This document shows positions 11,413 through 21,449 of a stretch of 36,448 nt of DNA, piece after piece (positions within the stretch are counted from its first letter, which is position 1; each line of letters begins with the position of its first letter). The stretch is from Nemertoderma westbladi. Lineage: Eukaryota > Xenacoelomorpha > Nemertodermatida > Nemertodermatidae. A program made the translations under genes and the position numbers. Under the pieces are notes generated by a model. The model did no database searches. It saw only the letters and a program-made list of their open reading frames with translations, and was not told the origin of the DNA. The stretch spans positions 1-36,448 of the forward strand of contig JAUCBJ010006491.1 in NCBI GenBank assembly GCA_032718475.1. The letters run 5' to 3'.

Positions 11413-12844
11413 ACTACTACTACTAGGATCGGCATGCTGCATTGCAGCTGCATTTTTAAGAATGCGGTGCCGGCTTTTCAACAAAATTGCACCGCCACAA
11501 CTCCCTATCACCCATGACATTTGCTAGATCATCCGCATCTTTAAGGCCAGTGTCCTTTAAGATGCGTCTCAAAAAAGTCATGGGCTGTCCACCATGCTTA
11601 TTCACTCCATGAGGCTGCCAAAGTACAAGATTATGCACTGGCTGGTCCTCACGGCGAAAGCAATGTCCTGCAAAGCGGAGGCAATTTTGTTCTAGTGTCA
11701 AGCTTGGGGGAACCAATGAGACACCTCCAATGTTATATAGTGTCTGGTTGGAGATGTGTGCATTGTACTTGACACAATGAACCCGGCGTAGCATTCTTGT
11801 GAATGTGCCATCCAGAGATTTGGTGTCCTCAGCAGTTAGAGCCCAGCATGGACTCCCGTAGAGGAGTACTGAAACTACTGCTGCTCTAAATAATCGGACC
11901 TTAAGTTTCCGATTAATTCTCGGTGACTTCCAAATCCTGGAAAGCCTATTCAAGGCTGCCCATGCCTTTCCCTTACGTATTCGAAGGTCCTCACCTGACT
12001 TCCGGATCCATGATCCCAGGTAACAGAAGTCGTCCACATGCTCAAGCATACCATCCTTTGAGCTTATGCTCATCCGATCAGAGACTTGCTGAGGACTTTC
12101 AAAGTTAACTGTCAGAATTTTGGTCTTTCTGGAGTTAATAAAAAGACCAACACTAGAAGCAGCATGTTCTAATGAGCTGAGGAGCCGTTGGGCTCCCTCT
12201 AATGATTCTGAGAGTACTCCTAAGTCATCAGCAAAGTCTAGATCAGTTAGGTACTTGGCAGGATTTCCTCGACTTCTGGAGCCAGTAGGTGGAGTTATCA
12301 TCACCCCATCATCATTATAATGATCTAAGGACATGCGTAGAACATAGTCAACCACAATAATGAACAAGAATGGTGCAAGTGTGTCTCCTTGGAGGACGAC
12401 CCATAACACTTCAAATGGTTCTGTGTCACCATCAACAGTAGACACAAATGTTGTCGAACCATCGTATACTGATCTGATTGCTGCAATAATTTCATCGGGA
12501 ATCCCATATAATGAAAGTATGGTGAACATACGTGAGCGAGAGACTGAATCAAAGGCCTTGAAGAAGTCAACAAAGATAACAGCCAGATGCCTGTCTTTCT
12601 TTTTTGATAACTCTTCAATTATCCTTCTAAGTGCCAAAATGGGCTCCATGGTCCCACGACCTTTACGGAACCCATTCTGATTTCCACGGAGCAGTCTCTC
12701 AATGGGATCCCTGATGCGATTTAATAGAATCCTATTGTATAGCTTTGCAGCAATCGAGATCAATGAGATTCCCCGAAAAGAACCATAGAGTGTTAGGTTG
12801 CCCTTCTTGGGAACTGGCACCAACTTATTTGTTTTCATTTCTCC
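11413..12844 (-). mobile_element. 5'-truncated non-LTR retrotransposon (LINE), nested insertion
   Basis: The insertion is bounded by perfect 12-bp direct repeats AGGTTAGTTCCT at 11401-11412 and 12845-12856, which are target-site duplications. The 3' end (low coordinate) is a short (TAG)n-type tail after a very short 3' UTR, as in several LINE clades. The 5' end is truncated inside the reverse transcriptase. It sits within an older LINE relic whose coding trace resumes on the other side. Confidence 0.85.
11456..12838 (-). CDS. Reverse transcriptase C-terminal part, 5'-truncated LINE
   Basis: The 460-residue open frame begins inside the fingers of the reverse transcriptase (LVPVPKKGN, then RGISL). 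Visible motifs are FVDFFKAFDSV (about 89-99, with the first catalytic Asp), VLQGDTLAPF (about 148-157, where the usual motif is a G-x-RQG form), the catalytic FADD (202-205), and GLFINSRKTK (231-240). After the thumb there is a typical C-terminal segment with LLYGSPCW and GDRELWR. Length, order and motifs match an RTE-like or related LINE clade; the clade is not certain. The protein lacks endonuclease and the first RT motifs, and an in-frame TAA lies just before the first Met, so this copy cannot be autonomous. The open frame and perfect target duplications imply a recent insertion. Confidence 0.85.
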   Translation of the reverse strand: MKTNKLVPVPKKGNLTLYGSFRGISLISIAAKLYNRILLNRIRDPIERLLRGNQNGFRKGRGTMEPILALRRIIEELSKKKDRHLAVIFVDFFKAFDSVSRSRMFTILSLYGIPDEIIAAIRSVYDGSTTFVSTVDGDTEPFEVLWVVLQGDTLAPFLFIIVVDYVLRMSLDHYNDDGVMITPPTGSRSRGNPAKYLTDLDFADDLGVLSESLEGAQRLLSSLEHAASSVGLFINSRKTKILTVNFESPQQVSDRMSISSKDGMLEHVDDFCYLGSWIRKSGEDLRIRKGKAWAALNRLSRIWKSPRINRKLKVRLFRAAVVSVLLYGSPCWALTAEDTKSLDGTFTRMLRRVHCVKYNAHISNQTLYNIGGVSLVPPSLTLEQNCLRFAGHCFRREDQPVHNLVLWQPHGVNKHGGQPMTFLRRILKDTGLKDADDLANVMGDRELWRCNFVEKPAPHS

Positions 12845-12856
12845 AGGTTAGTTCCT

Positions 12857-13060
12857 GGTTACGGGGTGTACTGAGGCGAGGTAAGCACCTGGGGCTGTCA
12901 GCCTAACAAATGGTACACCGAGGCCCCCGAACCGACAAGGGAGGCAAGCCTGCGTCCAGCAGTCAGGGGCCAAGGACGTGTTGGTCACATCTTGAAGTGT
13001 CTACATAATGCAGTTGTCGATGCGACCAATCAGGTCGGAAAAGTAAAGGCTGGATACGTC
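12857..13060 (-). pseudogene. LINE relic, proximal part (resumes after the nested insertion)
   Basis: The minus-strand translation contains a WTQACLPCRFGGLGVPF block followed by TAPGAYLAS, the conserved segment that normally precedes the C-terminal region seen at 10586-11412 in the same kind of element. Removing the inserted LINE and one copy of the 12-bp repeat joins the two parts in the right order and orientation. It contains stops and is not functional. Confidence 0.6.
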
Positions 13061-13090
13061 CTGAGGGTACTATACATTAGACTACACGAA

Positions 13091-13595
13091 GTGGGGACTT
13101 CGCGCAGCACGAAGTTGGCAGAGCCTTAGCGAATTGACACTGTTAGGGGGTAGGTCAATTTATGCAAATAGTCACGTTGGCCCTCTAGCGGCAGACTGGA
13201 GAACTGCAGATGGATTCGCCTCCTTTGAAAGTCACAGCTAATGGTCTAATACATATCTGCCAAGTTTCAGCTTAAACGGATTAAAAGCAAAGAAATGGGA
13301 GGGCATTTAATGTTTAGACATGTGGCCCTCTAGCGGGAGACCATTGCACTGATGGTGTCTGAAAGTCTCTCAAAAATCTCAACTTTTGCTCATATTGATA
13401 CCTACAAATTTTCTACTTGGCAGCTTTAAATCCGACAAAGTTATTAGCATGTCAAAATCGTAACGACGACGACAACGACGACGACGACGACGACAACGAC
13501 GACGACGACGACGACGACAACTATTTGCATAAATTGACCCACCCCCTAACAGTGTCAATTCGCTAAGGCTCCGCCAACTTCGTGGCTCGCCCCAC
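13091..13595. mobile_element. MITE-like inverted-repeat element with CGA microsatellite
   Basis: Inverted arms of 65 bp (13108-13172 and 13520-13584) match with two mismatches. Outer GTGGGG/CCCCAC blocks pair as well. The centre holds two copies of a CCCTCTAGCGG word (near 13184 and 13325) and a CGA/ACG microsatellite (about 13462-13519). ACATTAG occurs just outside on both sides (13074-13080, 13597-13603) and may be a target duplication. No coding capacity. The right end lies 140 bp before the exon 2 acceptor. Confidence 0.7.
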
Positions 13596-13735
13596 AACAT
13601 TAGTGAACATCAATGTTTATTGTTTATTTAAAATAATTTGTAAAATACATCGTTTGCCAGTTGGGCCTAGTTTATTTAATACTGTGTTAATTTTTCGTTT
13701 GAGTTTTTATATTGTATTTCTTTCTATTTCTGCAG

Positions 13736-13962
13736 CCGGTGGCGGTGGTGGTGGTGCGGCTGCACCGGCAGCTCCTGCGTCCAACACCATGATGAATTTT
13801 GTAATGCCGGGAGCTGGGGGTGGTGGACAACAACCCCAGCAATACCCACCCCAGCAGCAATACCCACCGCCTCAACAATCGTACCCGCAACAATACCCCC
13901 CGCCCGTGAACGCATCAGCATCCCAACCCCCTGCGTACCATGAGAAGGATTCTGGATGTTGA
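13736..13962 (+). CDS. Exon 2 of the Shisa/CYYR1-like membrane protein, PPxY tail
   Basis: The acceptor is a pyrimidine-rich tract ending in TTTCTGCAG (AG at 13734-13735). Joining C at 7631 to CC at 13736 gives a Pro codon and keeps the frame, for a protein of about 153 residues. The exon encodes a Gly/Ala-rich stretch, then a cytoplasmic Pro/Gln/Tyr-rich tail (QQYPPQQQYPPPQQ) and a PPAY motif close to the C-terminus, a typical WW-domain binding site. It ends in DSGC and a stop. Low-complexity PPY tails after a Cys-rich membrane segment are characteristic of the Shisa/CYYR1/VOPP1-like group and suggest interaction with NEDD4-type ubiquitin ligases or other WW proteins; that is inference. The 6104-bp intron is filled with transposable elements. 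Confidence 0.65.
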
Positions 13963-14489
13963 AATGCGTTACAAATTCAAGTACCGGTACACTCTGGGGC
14001 GACAAAGTCAGCGAACTTTAGCATACGGGTCCCGCTCTTTCAACATTTGTCTGTCTGTCCATAACTGTCGGTCAGTCTAACCTATCTGTCAACAAATCTT
14101 TGAAGGCTAATAACTCAAGTCAATTTTTGATCAAATTAAACCAAACTGGTTAGGCCTATAGAATATTGTAGTCTCTCGAAAGTTTGAAATATAACTTGCG
14201 TGGGATGACTCAGCAGTTCTCCAGTCACCCGCTTGAGGGCGACTAGTTAACGATTGAAATAGTGGCACCCGTATGAAACGGCTCCCACTAAGGTGTACTG
14301 TACATCACAGGCTATTGTTACAGTAGTTGTTGCATATTTTTATCGGATACTGTAGGCATAACTTGCCTGCAGTAAGTTGTTATTTTAATATTAATGATTG
14401 ATAATAATTAATAATTGTATTAATAATTTAATAGTCTAATAATTTAGAATTTATTATGGAAACTGAAGCAGAGTGGCTGAACCTATTAA
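13963..14489. other. 3' flank of the membrane-protein gene
   Basis: Likely 3' UTR and downstream sequence. I see no canonical AATAAA close to the stop; ATTAAA variants occur near 14134 and 14485. Nothing else is supported. Confidence 0.4.
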
Positions 14490-15320
14490 ATAATAAGGTT
14501 TTCGAGGTCGCTGATCACGATAAAACTTGTTAAAAATATTTTCTGGAAAAGCAACCATCATTTTTGGTGCTACTTTGTTCCCCTAGTATGAAAATTACAG
14601 TACAAGTAAAAAAATATCAAACTAAATTGTGTTTGGTTTGATAATTCTGAACGTACGTGTTTTCGAGGTCTCTGATTACGATGAAATTAGTTATAAATAT
14701 TTCTGGTAATGCAAACCCAATTTTAGTGCCATTCTAGTGCCCCAGAACGAAAATTACAAGTAGCACAAACATATAAACTATTAAATTTTGCCTTTGGTTT
14801 TGTAATTCTGATGCTATACTGGTTTTACACATTACAAACACATTACAAATCATTCGTGGTAACGCAACTGTAAATTTTGGTGCTTGTCTGGTGGGACGAA
14901 AATTACAAGTAGCAAACATTTCATATTGGAAAAAGCGAATTTGGTTGGATAATACGATATTTTTGAGTGTCATATTCGTGATCAGCGTCCCAGAAAATCC
15001 ATAATGTCTAAAAATCAGGTTGATTTGGTAATGATTTTTGGTTATCAAACTTTTGCTACCGGTACATGTATTTTTCGTGCCGCACATTGACACATATCAA
15101 AAAAAATGTTTTATTCGTGTTCAGCATTCCAAAAAAACCATATGGTCATAAAATCAATTTAATTTTGTGGTGATTTTTCATTATCATATTTACACTACGA
15201 TTTTTTTTCGTGACCCAGAGGGCACATTCAAAATTACCAACAATTTTTTAGAATGTTGTATTTGAGTTCAATATTTGTGACAAATATCAGTGTACAAAAA
15301 AAAACAGCTATATATAGCGC
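14490..15320. repeat. Decayed tandem repeat, period about 150-160 bp
   Basis: GAAAATTACAAGTAGC-like words recur near 14589, 14749 and 14899. TTTCGAGGTC followed by CTGAT recurs near 14500 and 14660, each next to a TTTTGGTGC-like word. Further right, GTGATTTTT and TTTTTCGTG words recur with weaker order. It is an old satellite-like array. Confidence 0.5.
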
Positions 15321-15420
15321 AAAAAAATTAATTTTAGTGAATTATAAAAACATTTGAAAATTTTAGCACGAAAAATACCTGAGATGGACCAGAGAAAGGG
15401 ACCACATCAAAAAACTAACA

Positions 15421-15602
15421 TTGGCTGCGAGAAAAGGGACCTGTGTTTTTAATTTTTTGTTTTTATTTAAACACTCATAACTTTTTAACGAAAAACGATA
15501 TGAAAAAACTGGCTCGATATTCGGAAAGCCCAGAAAATTATGTATCTAAGAGGCCTAAAAACGCAAAATCGACCCCCAGGTCCCTTTTCTCGCAACCAGC
15601 CA
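15421..15602. repeat. Inverted repeat with arms of about 20-22 bp
   Basis: GCGAGAAAAGGGACCTG at 15427-15443 is mirrored by CAGGTCCCTTTTCTCGC at 15577-15593, extending with TGGCT/AGCCA on the outer sides. The loop is about 133 bp. A related GAGAAAGGGACC word lies near 15391. The element type is unknown. Confidence 0.6.
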
Positions 15603-15604
15603 TC

Positions 15605-16546
15605 ATCACCATCAGTGTCACAAAACTTCTATGATCACGGTAGATGGTCTGGTAAGCAATTATTGTTCGTGACTGGGATTTGCGTGGGTATTAAATTTTA
15701 CTCAGAACCAACCAAACACTGTAGACTGTAGGCATATTGTAGTTTCACAACAATTATTGTAAGTAGAAGGTAATTAAAGTATTATTTCGGTCTGCTGAAT
15801 ACTGTAACAGGAAGTCGGGGTATTATATTCACTCGGTTGTGGTATTATATCTTATATTCAGTCCGCTGAGACCCAATACTGTACAGGTTCCGGCTGTGGG
15901 AATTATAATTAAACAATACAGGCAACTGCTGCATGGTCTATTGAACAAAAGTATTACACAGTAGCATCAAGGTTGGTGTCAAGGCTTGAGCGCCAACGTT
16001 GGAGGCCGGTGGCGTCAACATGAAGTTTAGTTTGAACTGATATATTACCTTAATTGAAAATAACAATAACACTAAACTGTAGTGGGGCCTTTGTGCAGCA
16101 AAAGCTGCAAGATATCTTAGCGAACAATTATAAATTTACTATGGCTAGTTATATCTCTGGATTTCGACAATTATGACTTCCGACACACACACTGACACAC
16201 ACACCCGACCCCAGAGACTTTTAGAAAACGGCCATAATATAATTATAACATTTCGCTGATGGCTCGCAGTTTTGACTCGCCCCTCAAATTTGATATAGTT
16301 TCACTGCTTAGGTTTGGTTAGATTTAAATATACGTGCACTGCCCTGCAATCTGTGATGTTCTCATTGTAGTTTTAGGAACGAATTACCGGAAAGAATAGG
16401 TGGACGGCTTTGAAATTTTTAAATCGAAAATTAAGAGTTGAAAATAAGTTTCAGCACCACAGGGTGTTTTCATGTAAATTTGGCGCTATAGAAATATACA
16501 AATTATAATAATACATAAAATTAGTACTTAGTTACTGTAGACTGTA
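15605..16546. other. Intergenic, no gene seen
   Basis: AT-rich sequence with short CA-rich runs near 16185-16205. No exon, RNA gene or mobile element is supported. Confidence 0.45.
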
Positions 16547-16739
16547 TAGTTAATCAGTGTAGCCGTGATGGTTCGTGGTTAATATACACTACCCCTTCAT
16601 TTGCGGTTGTGAAGGTTGTGATTGGAAGTGGTTAAAGACGGCTAAGTACCTACAGTAGGGTTGAGTCCATGGAGAGGTACAGTAAATTGCGGACATACAA
16701 GGTATCAGGTAGTATTTCCAGGTCTATCTTTTACCTGAG
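16547..16739. repeat. Dispersed repeat R1, copy A
   Basis: A 190-bp block starting TAGTTAATCA and ending TTTTACCTGAG is about 94% identical by eye to 30006-30196. Copy A is intact. In copy B the first seven bases are separated from the rest by the LTR element. Identity of the repeat is unknown; it has no coding potential. Confidence 0.85.
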
Positions 16740-16810
16740 CCGCTAGCTGAATGGTTAGAGCGTCAGACTTCCAACCGCGGTGGTCACCAGTTCGATCCCA
16801 CCTGGACGTT
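16735..16810 (+). repeat. tRNA-like sequence after R1 copy A (pseudo-tRNA or SINE)
   Basis: The sequence TAGCTGAATGGTTAGAGC fits an A box and D arm. A CTTCCAA loop in the anticodon position and a B-box-like GTTCGATCCC follow at tRNA spacing. The anticodon and T stems do not pair well, so I call it tRNA-derived, not a functional tRNA. Confidence 0.5.
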
Positions 16811-16989
16811 ATTGCCGACTTTGCAAAGCTGTGCTCAACAAAAAGTTGTAATAATTATGAACAATGGCGAATCGATATAATTATATTTATTTGTGGGGAA
16901 TTATTTGCAATTATGCACTTAAACTTTCTAGAACAACATAATAATGACGCGGTGACATTTCTACCCAGTGTAGCAACGGAATCTTGGCC

Positions 16990-17281
16990 CATGTGAAGAA
17001 TACCAGACTTTCTACCGTTATATTTCACTTTGCAGTTACCCCCCCCCCCCCCCCCCCCTTGTGAAGAATACCAGGTTTTCACTAAAAACACAGGTTACAG
17101 AAGGTTAACCAAAAAATTAACGAATTTGTATATGTACAGACAGGTTATACAGTAAGACAGAAATAAGTGCTACTGTATAAAACACTTAATAATGATAAAT
17201 TTAAAAAAATAAAAAATCTTCATATATACAATTCTAATAAAAGGTCGACCGAAAAATGGAATTCCTGGTATTCTTCACATG
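16990..17281. repeat. 17-bp perfect inverted repeat around a C20 tract
   Basis: CATGTGAAGAATACCAG (16990-17006) is repeated in inverted orientation at 17265-17281. A third, direct copy of its core lies at 17060-17074, immediately after a run of 20 C (17039-17058). It may be a small terminal-inverted-repeat element; no target duplication is evident. Confidence 0.6.
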
Positions 17282-17530
17282 TGCACCTATTCTTGCTTGA
17301 ACATAATATATTTTAGTTTGTAAAGTCTTTCTTCAGTATATTTCTTAAAAAGCTTATAGCGCCTACTATACTAACTGCAGTTTGTAGCACAAAAAAAACT
17401 GATGTTGAATATTGGTATTCTAGAACACATTAAAAAAAAATAATCAATTTTTTAAACTAGCTATTTTTTGCTACTTGTTAAAGTCCTAGAACATGTTAGC
17501 TATCAATTAAGGTTCTAGAACACTTTTTTG

Positions 17531-18005
17531 GGGCTAGAGTTCAGTATAGAACTGCATTTTTAAAACACATGTCATTGTTATTACGGCAACATTGAAGAGT
17601 TCTAGAACAATAGAAAATTATTATATACTATTCTAGAACATAAATAAAATAAAAAATATAATGTTCTAGAACATATAGCTAGTTTTTTTTTTAAATTTTG
17701 AAATAGATAGTAAATTTAAAAAAATATCCAATTTGGTAGATAAAATTTTTAATAAATAAATAGTATAAATAATAAATTTTTTTGTATTACTAGCTATTCT
17801 AAATTTGAAAAATAACTAACTATATGTTCTAGAACATTATATCATTTGTATTATTTATGCTCTAGAATAGTGTATAATACTATAATATTAAATAAATAAA
17901 ATAAAAAATAATAATGTTCTAAAACATATAGCTAGTTTTTTTTTAATTTGAAAATACTGTAGCTAGTAAATTTAACAAATAATACAATTTGGTACCGGTA
18001 GAAGT
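17531..18005. repeat. TTCTAGAA-rich palindromic block, copy A
   Basis: This block shares long stretches with 30669-31140. It contains modules such as TGTTCTAGAACATATAGCTA in both orientations, so it can fold back on itself. More TTCTAGAA words extend left to about 17415. It is non-coding and AT-rich. Confidence 0.75.
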
Positions 18006-18038
18006 TTTTGGTATTAGTATGGCCTGTGACCATATATG

Positions 18039-19904
18039 TGATATAACCCATGGGTTACCCGTTGGGTCTACGGATTGGATGTAACCCACGGGTTACCCGT
18101 TGAGTTTACGGGTTGGATATAACCCATGGGTTACCCGTTGGGTCTACGGATTGGATGTAACCCATGGGTTACCCGTTGAGTTTACGAGTTGGATATAACC
18201 CATGGGTTACCCGTTGGGTCTACGGGTTGGATGTATCCCATGGGTTACCCGTTGAGTTTACGGGTTGGATATAACCCATGGGTTACCCGTTGGGTCTACG
18301 GGTTGGATGTAACCCATGGGTTACCCGTTGGGTCTACGGATTGGATGTAACCCACGGGTTACCCGTTGAGTTTACGGGTTGGATATAACCCATGGGTTAC
18401 CCGTTGGGTCTACGGATTGGATGTAACCCATGGGTTACCCGTTGAGTTTACGAGTTGGATATAACCCATGGGTTACCCGTTGGGTCTACTGGTTGGATGT
18501 AACTCACGGGTTACCCGTTGAGTTTACGGGTTGGATATAACCCATGGGTTACCCGTTGGGTCTACGGATTGGATGTAACCCACGGGTTACCCGTTGAGTT
18601 TACGGGTTGGATATAACCCATGGGTTACCCGTTGGGTCTACGGATTGGATGTAACCCATGGGTTACCCGTTGAGTTTACGAGTTGGATATAACCCATGGG
18701 TTACCCGTTGGGTCTACGGGTTGGATGTATCCCATGGGTTACCCGTTGAGTTTACGGGTTGGATATAACCCATGGGTTACCCGTTGGGTCTACGGGTTGG
18801 ATGTAACCCATGGGTTACCCGTTGGGTCTACGGGTTGGATGTAACCCATGGGTTACCCATTGGGTCTACGGGTTGGATGTATCCCATGGGTTACCCGTTG
18901 AGTTTACGGGTTGGATATAACCCATGGGTTACCCGTTGGGTCTACGGGTTGGATGTAACCCATGGGTTACCCGTTGGGTCTACGGGTTGGATGTAACCCA
19001 TGGGTTACCCATTGGGTCTACGGGTTGGATGTAACCCATGGGTTACCCGTTGGGTCTACGGATTGGATGTAATGTAACCCATGGGTTACCCGTTGAGTTT
19101 ACGGGTTGGATATAACCCATGGGTTACCCGTTGGGTCTACGGGTTGGATGTAACCCACGGGTTACCCGTTGGGTATACTGCTGTACTGGTTGGATGTAAC
19201 CCATGGGTTACCCGTTGGGTATACTGCTGTACTGGTTGGATGTAACCCATGGGTTACCCGTTGGGTATATGGGTTGGATGTAACCCATGGGTTACCCGTT
19301 GGGTCTACGAGTTGGATGTAACCCATGGGTTACCCGTTGGGTCTACGGGTTGGATGTAACCCATGGGTTACCCTTTGGGTCTACGGGTTGGATGTAACCC
19401 ATGGGTTACCCGTTGGGTCTACGGGTTGGATGTAACCCATGGGTTACCCGTTGGGTCTACGGATTGGATGTAATGTAACCCATGGGTTACCCGTTGAGTT
19501 TACGGGTTGGAATTAACCCATGGGTTACCCGTTGGGTCTACGGGTTGGATGTAACCCACGGGTTACCCGTTGGGTATACTGCTGTACTGGTTGGATGTAA
19601 CCCATGGGTTACCCGTTGGGTATACTGCTGTACTGGTTGGATGTAACCCATGGGTTACCCGTTGGGTATATGGGTTGGATGTAACCCATGGGTTACCCGT
19701 TGGGTCTACGAGTTGGATGTAACCCATGGGTTACCCGTTGGGTCTACGGGTTGGATGTAACCCATGGGTTACCCTTTGGGTCTACGGGTTGGATGTAACC
19801 CATGGGTTACCCGTTGGGTCTACGGGTTGGATATAACCCATGGGTTACCCGTTGGGTCTACGGGTTGGATGTAACCCACGGGTTACCCGTTGGGTCTACG
19901 GGTT
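18039..19904. repeat. 38-bp palindromic minisatellite A, about 49 copies
   Basis: The unit contains GTAACCCATGGGTTAC, a perfect 16-bp palindrome, followed by CCGTTGGGTCTACGG. Variants use CCCACGGG at the centre, GTTGAGTTTACGG, or an insertion with TATACTGCTGTACTGG. A block of 401 bp is duplicated inside (ATGTAATGTAACC near 19069 and 19470). The right end abuts the 3' flank of fibrinogen-related gene A. Because 38 is not a multiple of three, reading frames rotate, and I consider it non-coding. Confidence 0.93.
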
Positions 19905-20170
19905 CCATCTATCCTTTATGGGATTTCTACCGCGGTTCCTGGAACCGACGTTCGCCAACGGAGGCCACACGACCTACGGCAGTGCCGTTCATTTGTTTAT
20001 TGTAACTCAAAGGATATTATTAAAACATGTTGGTCGAACTATTTCTGTTTCTATTATTGTTGCTTATTATTTGAGAATATTATATTGGTTTGTTACAGAA
20101 ACACCTACTGCTACGGGCTACAGTACAGTTTGTTTATTTCTGGAACTTGAACTTGAACTCTTTAGGTTCG
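19905..20170. other. 3' flank and 3' UTR of fibrinogen-related gene A
   Basis: Conserved with 34505-34762 of copy B, including GGTTCCTGGAACC and a small number of substitutions. It carries the polyadenylation signal. The short open frames on the + strand are shadows. Confidence 0.7.
20133..20138 (-). terminator. Polyadenylation signal AATAAA, gene A
   Basis: AATAAA on the minus strand, about 33 nt after the stop codon. It is conserved at the matching place in copy B. Confidence 0.6.
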
Positions 20171-21097
20171 TTACGGCTTGCATTTAAGTTTCATCTCTAA
20201 GGTTTTACTCAGCAGTTCCCATTCATTGGGGTGAGTTCCACCAATCCACCATCCATTACTGTCGTTAAACTTCTTGTTATCCAGGACCGTTAGATCGTAT
20301 GTTTCATTATCCAATACACCGGTAGCAGCGGTCCCAGCAGTACCTGAATGGGTGTAACTAGAAATCTTTAGCAAATTATCAGGATAATTACCCACAGTAA
20401 AGTCGCTGTAGACTCTCGTCGAGTTACCCAAGTCGACCTTTACGTAACAATCCTTCCCGTATGTCAGCTGATAGATATTTTGCACTCCTAGGAAGTACGA
20501 TCCGTTGGGATCTCCGAATCCGTAGTAGTAATCAGAACTAATTCCATCCCAGAAGTTGTTGATGCGACTGTAGAATATAATCCAGCCTCCGTCGCATCTG
20601 AGTTGATTATTGATTATTTCATCTCCCTTGGAGGTGTATAGAATATATATGGGATCAGCTTTATCGACGGTATATTGGGTCTCGGATTGTGTAGCTTTAT
20701 AGCATATATTGGAATGAGCGTAGGAATCACAATCTACCTCATTGCATTCAATAAACGAGTGATAAAACTTGTCCTCAATGGAGATTGTTGTTGAAGTGAT
20801 TGTGGAGATTGTCGTTGAAGTAATTGTAGTCATGGTGATTAATCCAGCTTCTCCTATTGAGCTGATTGTGGTCGTCACGTCTGCTCCCGATGGTAACAGC
20901 ATCAGTATTATTACTGTTACTAGAGCAACTAGAAGAATTCCTATTGCCGCGGCTAAAAGTTTCATTAGATTATCGCAATCATCCAGCAGCATTCGGCACA
21001 GCCAGTTCGATTGGTTGGCGTTGTTGTTCGGCTGAGGGGCGATCGGCAGCTGAACTTCGTCCACTTCGATTTCTTCAACAGCTGGTAGACCTGACAT
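20171..21097 (-). CDS. Type II membrane fibrinogen-related protein, copy A
   Basis: The protein has 308 residues. Residues 1-45 form a short acidic cytoplasmic tail, about 46-69 a transmembrane segment (LAAAIGILLVALVTVIILML), 74-107 a Ser/Thr/Ile-rich stalk probably O-glycosylated, and about 130-308 a short fibrinogen-related domain. Diagnostic words are CDGGW (168-172), GFGDPNGSYFLG (193-204), NGWW (281-284) and a final MKLKCKP, resembling the MKIRP end of fibrinogen C domains. Cys at 118, 123, 132, 168, 217 and 306 may form disulfides. Sequons occur at NGS, NST and NET. The canonical calcium loop is not obvious. I start at MSGLP because a 1-bp indel in copy B breaks the longer upstream frame. 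Fibrinogen-related domains act as lectin-like recognition modules; membrane-bound examples include FIBCD1. The coding region is intronless. A role in self/non-self recognition is inference. Confidence 0.82.
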   Translation of the reverse strand: MSGLPAVEEIEVDEVQLPIAPQPNNNANQSNWLCRMLLDDCDNLMKLLAAAIGILLVALVTVIILMLLPSGADVTTTISSIGEAGLITMTTITSTTISTITSTTISIEDKFYHSFIECNEVDCDSYAHSNICYKATQSETQYTVDKADPIYILYTSKGDEIINNQLRCDGGWIIFYSRINNFWDGISSDYYYGFGDPNGSYFLGVQNIYQLTYGKDCYVKVDLGNSTRVYSDFTVGNYPDNLLKISSYTHSGTAGTAATGVLDNETYDLTVLDNKKFNDSNGWWIGGTHPNEWELLSKTLEMKLKCKP

Positions 21098-21449
21098 TGT
21101 TCGAATGTGAAGCAAGACTTGTACAAAATAATTATTTAATAAATTGTATTCGTAACGGTAAGAATTCCTGACTTCTGATATTTTTCGTCTTTTGCAAATT
21201 TGCAATCAATATATTTATCACTATAATATATTTACACCAAAATTTGAAAATTTCATAAGCCCTTATGTAATGCCAGAGTTTTTTTAAACAAAAAGTTGTC
21301 CTTCTAACAGTTGGATTGTAGTAAGAAGTAGATGGTATTTTAAATTTTGAGTCAGCTACTACTTTTTACGAGCTACAGGTAGGAAAAAAATTAATTGAAA
21401 AAATACATATTTTAATCCTAATCAAATATAAAATAAATTTTCCAGGAAA

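Noticed and set aside
16735-16810. Functional tRNA gene
   Set aside because: A- and B-box-like words are present, but the anticodon and T stems do not pair, so I kept it only as tRNA-derived.
18039-19904. CRISPR-like array
   Set aside because: The units are contiguous with no unique spacers, and the DNA is clearly eukaryotic.
18772-20187. Frames of 67-115 codons in the 38-bp arrays
   Set aside because: They are repeat translations with rotating phase that end in the 3' flank of the receptor gene on the other strand.
20866-21171. Plus-strand frame overlapping the receptor gene (also 35452-35721)
   Set aside because: It is antisense to the N-terminal coding region and its conservation is explained by the real gene.
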